53,801 bases of DNA from Lingula anatina (taxonomy: Eukaryota > Brachiopoda > Lingulata > Lingulida > Lingulidae). Position 1 is the first letter of the stretch. Each line of letters begins with the position of its first letter. The notes beneath the pieces were generated by a model that saw only the letters and a program-made list of their open reading frames with translations, had not been told where the DNA came from and ran no database searches. This document shows, in pieces, positions 50,845 through 53,801 of the stretch. The stretch lies in assembly GCF_001039355.2 (NCBI RefSeq), contig NW_019775529.1:245131-298931 (forward strand). Reading direction: 5' to 3'. Both the position numbers and the translations under genes were made by a program.

Positions 50845-51051
50845 TTAGAGGCATATCATCAACATTTCCTAATGTACTGCTCCTAAATGTTTGCTCATAC
50901 TCCTCCTGTGTGCTGCCGAAAATTGAAGAGAAGTGTGTTCATGCTATTATCTTTTTTTTTTATCAAGTTCTATAATAAATACAGGTATGGTTTCTTAATA
51001 ACACTTATTTTAATATTGTTTAATTGTTCAGTTTGCTTTTTTCATTCAAAG

Positions 51052-51257
51052 ATACCACAGAGTCTCCAACAAGAAGAGTGGCTGCTGGACTGTCTGTACC
51101 TGTAGTGTCAAAGTTAGACAAAAACTATAAATACATTCAAGATAGAGTGTCCAAAGCCCTACATGTAACTATGAGAATCAGTGGTACAATTGGAATGCCA
51201 AAGACCATAGCAACAGCTGATGACCCTTGTACTACAGGACCTCCACCCACACATTAA
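51052..51257 (+). CDS. 3'-terminal exon of the duplicated gene, copy B (intact frame)
   Basis: Behind TTTTTCATTCAAAG the open frame reads DTTESPTRRVAAGLSVPVVS, KLDKNYKYIQDRVSKALHVT and ends DPCTTGPPPTH before TAA 51255-51257. Copy A has the same exon with one lost base, and both end at the same stop, followed by conserved 3' sequence. The AAG acceptor is weak. No domain recognised; a short basic C-terminus. Confidence 0.45.
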
Positions 51258-51290
51258 CTAGTGCAAGGAATGAAGTCCAGATTTCAAAAT

Positions 51291-52180
51291 CAGTAATCAG
51301 GAAAATATATATGACATTGTGATGCCCTTATGGTTATTGTGCATCAAATTTCACAATTAAAACTGAGGTTTCATTTGTTTTGATAGTTTTGGCTTTTGTG
51401 TGCCCATTGTGTGGTAATTTGCTTCGCCTTATTCCATAGTTGTGATGTAGGAAAACTTGGAAGTTTGTTTTACTGTAGGAAGTTCTATTTTACTGTACTT
51501 GAATTTGTCAAATAGAAAATGTAAATGTCAGGTTGATCATATCTTTCAATACACATTATAGTGTAAGAATTCGGATACCATTACATTTTGTACAATATTG
51601 CATTTTTTGTCAGCCAAAAATGGTAAATGGTAAAATTGTGTGTCACCTTAGATATATATGGAAAGATGTTTCAATATGAGGGCATTCAAAACAAGTTGAT
51701 CTGCGGACTAACAGACCTACAGACTAAATATGGCTGACTATTTTAAAAGCAGTGCTGACTAATTCCCTGATGGCCTTGCCACTTCCACACGCACTGTCGC
51801 TGCAGGGGCCTTGCAGTAAAACCTCTGAGCTGAGATTTAATCTGTTTAACGGTTCATGTGGAGGCAAGGGAGACCATCAGAAGATTAAAGGGAGCTGCTT
51901 TTAAGTGAGGTCGGTGATATTTAGTTGGAGGATCGTTAGTCTGCGGATTATCTGTTCTGAATGCACTCTGTGTTACATGTATATGCTGCATATGTGAATA
52001 TAAAAGTCCATTAATTAGTTTGAGATTATTCACGGTAAATGTTTGAATATGTAATATTGAGCAAATCTATATTTGTAAAAAACAGTGTTTATACAGAAAT
52101 GTTTTCATAATATGTAAATGAACCCCCCTCAACAATATGAACTCTTTGTACATTAGGTAAATATGTAGAGCATTAATATA
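51291..52180. other. 3' region of copy B, no recognised feature
   Basis: Unlike copy A, where only about 370 bp separate the terminal exon from the conserved poly(A) block, copy B has about 1.3 kb here. Part of the surplus is the MITE at 52181-52404; the rest is AT-rich and unassigned. Confidence 0.4.
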
Positions 52181-52404
52181 CAGAGGCGGATCCAGGATTA
52201 TTTGTAAGGGGTGTGTGTTGTTCAAGAATGACAGGCCGCAGATGCGAAGCACCCCTCCACCCATTGGCGTAGGGTTCTGGGGCTTGCCCGAAAATTTTTG
52301 GTATTTTAGAGGGCGAACCGTGCCCTTTGGTAAGGTTTAGAACTATGATTCAGCTAGTCAAAATTCCAATTTCAAGAAGGAACCATTGCCTAAGTCCGCC
52401 ACTG
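52181..52404. mobile_element. hAT-like MITE 'CAGnGGyGGAT', intact copy
   Basis: Flanked by AATATA (52175-52180, 52405-52410). Ends CAGAGGCGGATCCAGG and TAAGTCCGCCACTG. Complementary in content to 27219-27900. 224 bp. Confidence 0.85.
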
Positions 52405-52636
52405 AATATACATGAAAAGATATTCCAATACATATGGTCTATTTACCATAAATATGTTTGGAAAGATGGTTGAATATTTAGAATATGTTAACATACTATG
52501 TATGTACTTAACACTTACAGACAACTGAGACTGACAGATGTTTTAATTATTTATTATACCTTTGTGTATATAAATACATTAATTAGTCTTACATTAACTG
52601 TGACTTTGGCAAATTTACCACAGTATGGTCTTTGAA

Positions 52637-52642
52637 AATAAA
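52637..52642 (+). promoter_or_regulatory. Poly(A) signal AATAAA, copy B
   Basis: Lies in the block shared with 38020-38150 (CATTAATTAGTCTTACATTA to TATGTCTTACTTCTATCT). Confidence 0.5.
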
Positions 52643-52721
52643 ATCTTTTTCTATTGAATATATGTCTTACTTCTATCTCTAATATATAGTTCTTTATGTC
52701 ACGTTTGTTAAAGAAGAAGAA

Positions 52722-52746
52722 AACACACACACACACACACACACAC
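52722..52746. repeat. (CA)n microsatellite
   Basis: Run of about 12 CA dinucleotides. Confidence 0.95.
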
Positions 52747-53296
52747 GCAGCATAAATTGTTGAAAAATGGAATGATCATGCTGACTCTTTCCACTCACAG
52801 TTATTAGTGAAAGTGCATGGTGATAGCGAAGGTGACTAAAGATGTAGATGATGGCTATATGTGTCTGTGCATAAAAAATTGATGTATAATATTAAAAGTT
52901 ATTAATATCATTTGAAGTTGGAGCAGACACATCTTGGAGGTAATTAAAATCTATAAATTTGTATATGTTTAATTGGAAAAAATTCTAATTGATATTATTT
53001 CATTTTTCACAAAAAATACGTTTTTTTTTATAGAAAATAAAGTGTAAGGAAAAAGATAAGAGGAGGAAAAAAAACAAAAATTAAAAATACATCTTTCTTT
53101 ACCCTAAAACATCCATTATTACAGTGAAATAATGAAGAACACATATTATATTGGCATGCATGTACTCAACAAATAAAAATACTCTATTTTCACTAGTATA
53201 TCTAAAATTCAAAATTAATAAATCTTCATACATGAAAAACAATGCACTAACACTAAAAGAATTAACAAAATTTCACATTACAGTATCAACAGGTCT
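52747..53296. other. AT-rich, no recognised feature
   Basis: No repeat terminus or coding frame supported. A degenerate TATGTGTCTGTGCATAAAAA near 52858 may be a decayed family 2 start. Confidence 0.4.
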
Positions 53297-53801
53297 TTAA
53301 ACAAGGCAGCAAAGCTGTCAAATGTACAGACAAAAACCAGAAAATAAAAACGCAGGAAATAGGATACTGTCAATTCTGATGAACTAATGTATTATGCTTA
53401 CTGTAACTGCATAGCCAACATCAAATTCTAATTCTGCATAACATTGGATTAGGATGAAAGTTAAATGTGTATCAAGCATTAGACTGAGTTCCCATACCTA
53501 GATCAATCTAACAGGATCAATCCAACTCCAAGGGGTTTCTCACTAAATTGCTTTCAGCTTGAGAGTCTTAGGATTCTGGCATGCCAGTTTCAGTAGACGT
53601 GACAGACAGCTAAGCCACTTACATTGATTGCAATTTAGCGAGAATTCCCATGGAGATAGATCGATCCACAGTTAGCGTGATAGGGTCTGGAAATAGTCCC
53701 TAAGGTGTCAGGCTGATAAGAGTTAAACTTTGGAAATGCCAGAATGAGGTACAGTGAAAATTACACAAAAAATTGCTTAAACTCATTAAAAAAATATATA
53801 T
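53297..53801 (-). mobile_element. Family 2 element, minus-orientation terminus
   Basis: Starts AACAAGGCAGCAAAGCTGTC, the complement of the family 2 end, and follows 811-1080 closely. Interrupted by a TWA-target MITE at 53482-53700. Continues beyond the window. Confidence 0.7.
53482..53700. mobile_element. TWA-target MITE, copy 8
   Basis: 219 bp, ends GACTGAGTTCCCATACC and GGTCTGGAAATAGTCCC, flanked by TTA and TAA. The empty site in the related text near 970 reads CAAGCATAAGGCTTCAGG. Long self-complementary interior. Confidence 0.8.

Larger units (their letters stand above)
44885..52715 (+). repeat. Segmental duplication, copy B
   Basis: Matches copy A (28549-38150) in blocks 44885-45873, 48046-48302, 48371-48450, 50377-51290 and 52575-52715. 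Blocks are interrupted by a LINE, a hAT-like MITE, a TWA-target MITE and a second hAT-like MITE, none present in copy A. Text around 45246 includes the MAEAAKAQNRKC frame. Confidence 0.7.

Overview
This is a window of an animal nuclear genome. It is AT-rich and intron-bearing and is dominated by transposable elements. The mix of Penelope-like retroelement, several non-LTR retrotransposons, hAT-like and TWA-target MITEs, and tandem-repeat-bearing Helentron/HINE-like elements suggests a marine invertebrate (deuterostome or mollusc). I cannot name the species from sequence alone.

One convincing host gene is present. It is a five-exon plus-strand gene at 3159-24963 encoding a 520-residue DUF1295 / steroid-5-alpha-reductase-like membrane protein. 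All four introns have GT-AG borders and compatible phases. Its introns (2.0 to 9.6 kb) are packed with repeats. A 3' untranslated region with a poly(A) signal follows.

Two non-autonomous repeat families fill most of the first 32 kb. Family 1 ('GTACCGCC' family) starts with a GTACCGCCAGCG hairpin, carries tandem units of about 147 bp, and ends in a GAGGCGGTATCGCCTC-type hairpin followed by CTAG. Family 2 ('TGTACAGACA' family) starts with a 30-bp TGTACAGACACA palindrome, carries other tandem arrays, and ends in CAGCTTTGCTGCCTTGTT. Both have the architecture of HINE/Helentron-type elements. The 147-bp units repeatedly contain TGACCTTTGACCT, the reverse complement of a perfect nuclear-receptor DR1 site. 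Small MITEs (TWA-target, hAT-like with 5-8 bp target duplications, TTAA-target) are nested inside them.

From 28.5 to 52.7 kb there is a patchy direct segmental duplication: copy A about 28.55-38.15 kb, copy B about 44.9-52.7 kb. The copies share flanks, a 12-codon-repeat exon and a 3'-terminal exon with its poly(A) signal. Each carries different insertions, so one copy often shows the empty site of the other. Copy A has a BEN-like exon; copy B has exons resembling a transposase-related protein family. Between the copies lie a truncated LINE (38.2-39.6 kb) and an array of about 500-bp satellite units (39.6-44.9 kb). A Penelope-like element is inserted in the array, with a GIY-YIG domain and a possible degenerate hammerhead ribozyme motif.

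Two single-N positions (18894, 32807) are each flanked by near-identical direct duplications and look like assembly joins. A 117-base N gap lies at 43247-43363. No tRNA, rRNA or CRISPR was recognised. Everything was read by eye; exon borders and repeat boundaries are estimates unless a target duplication is quoted.
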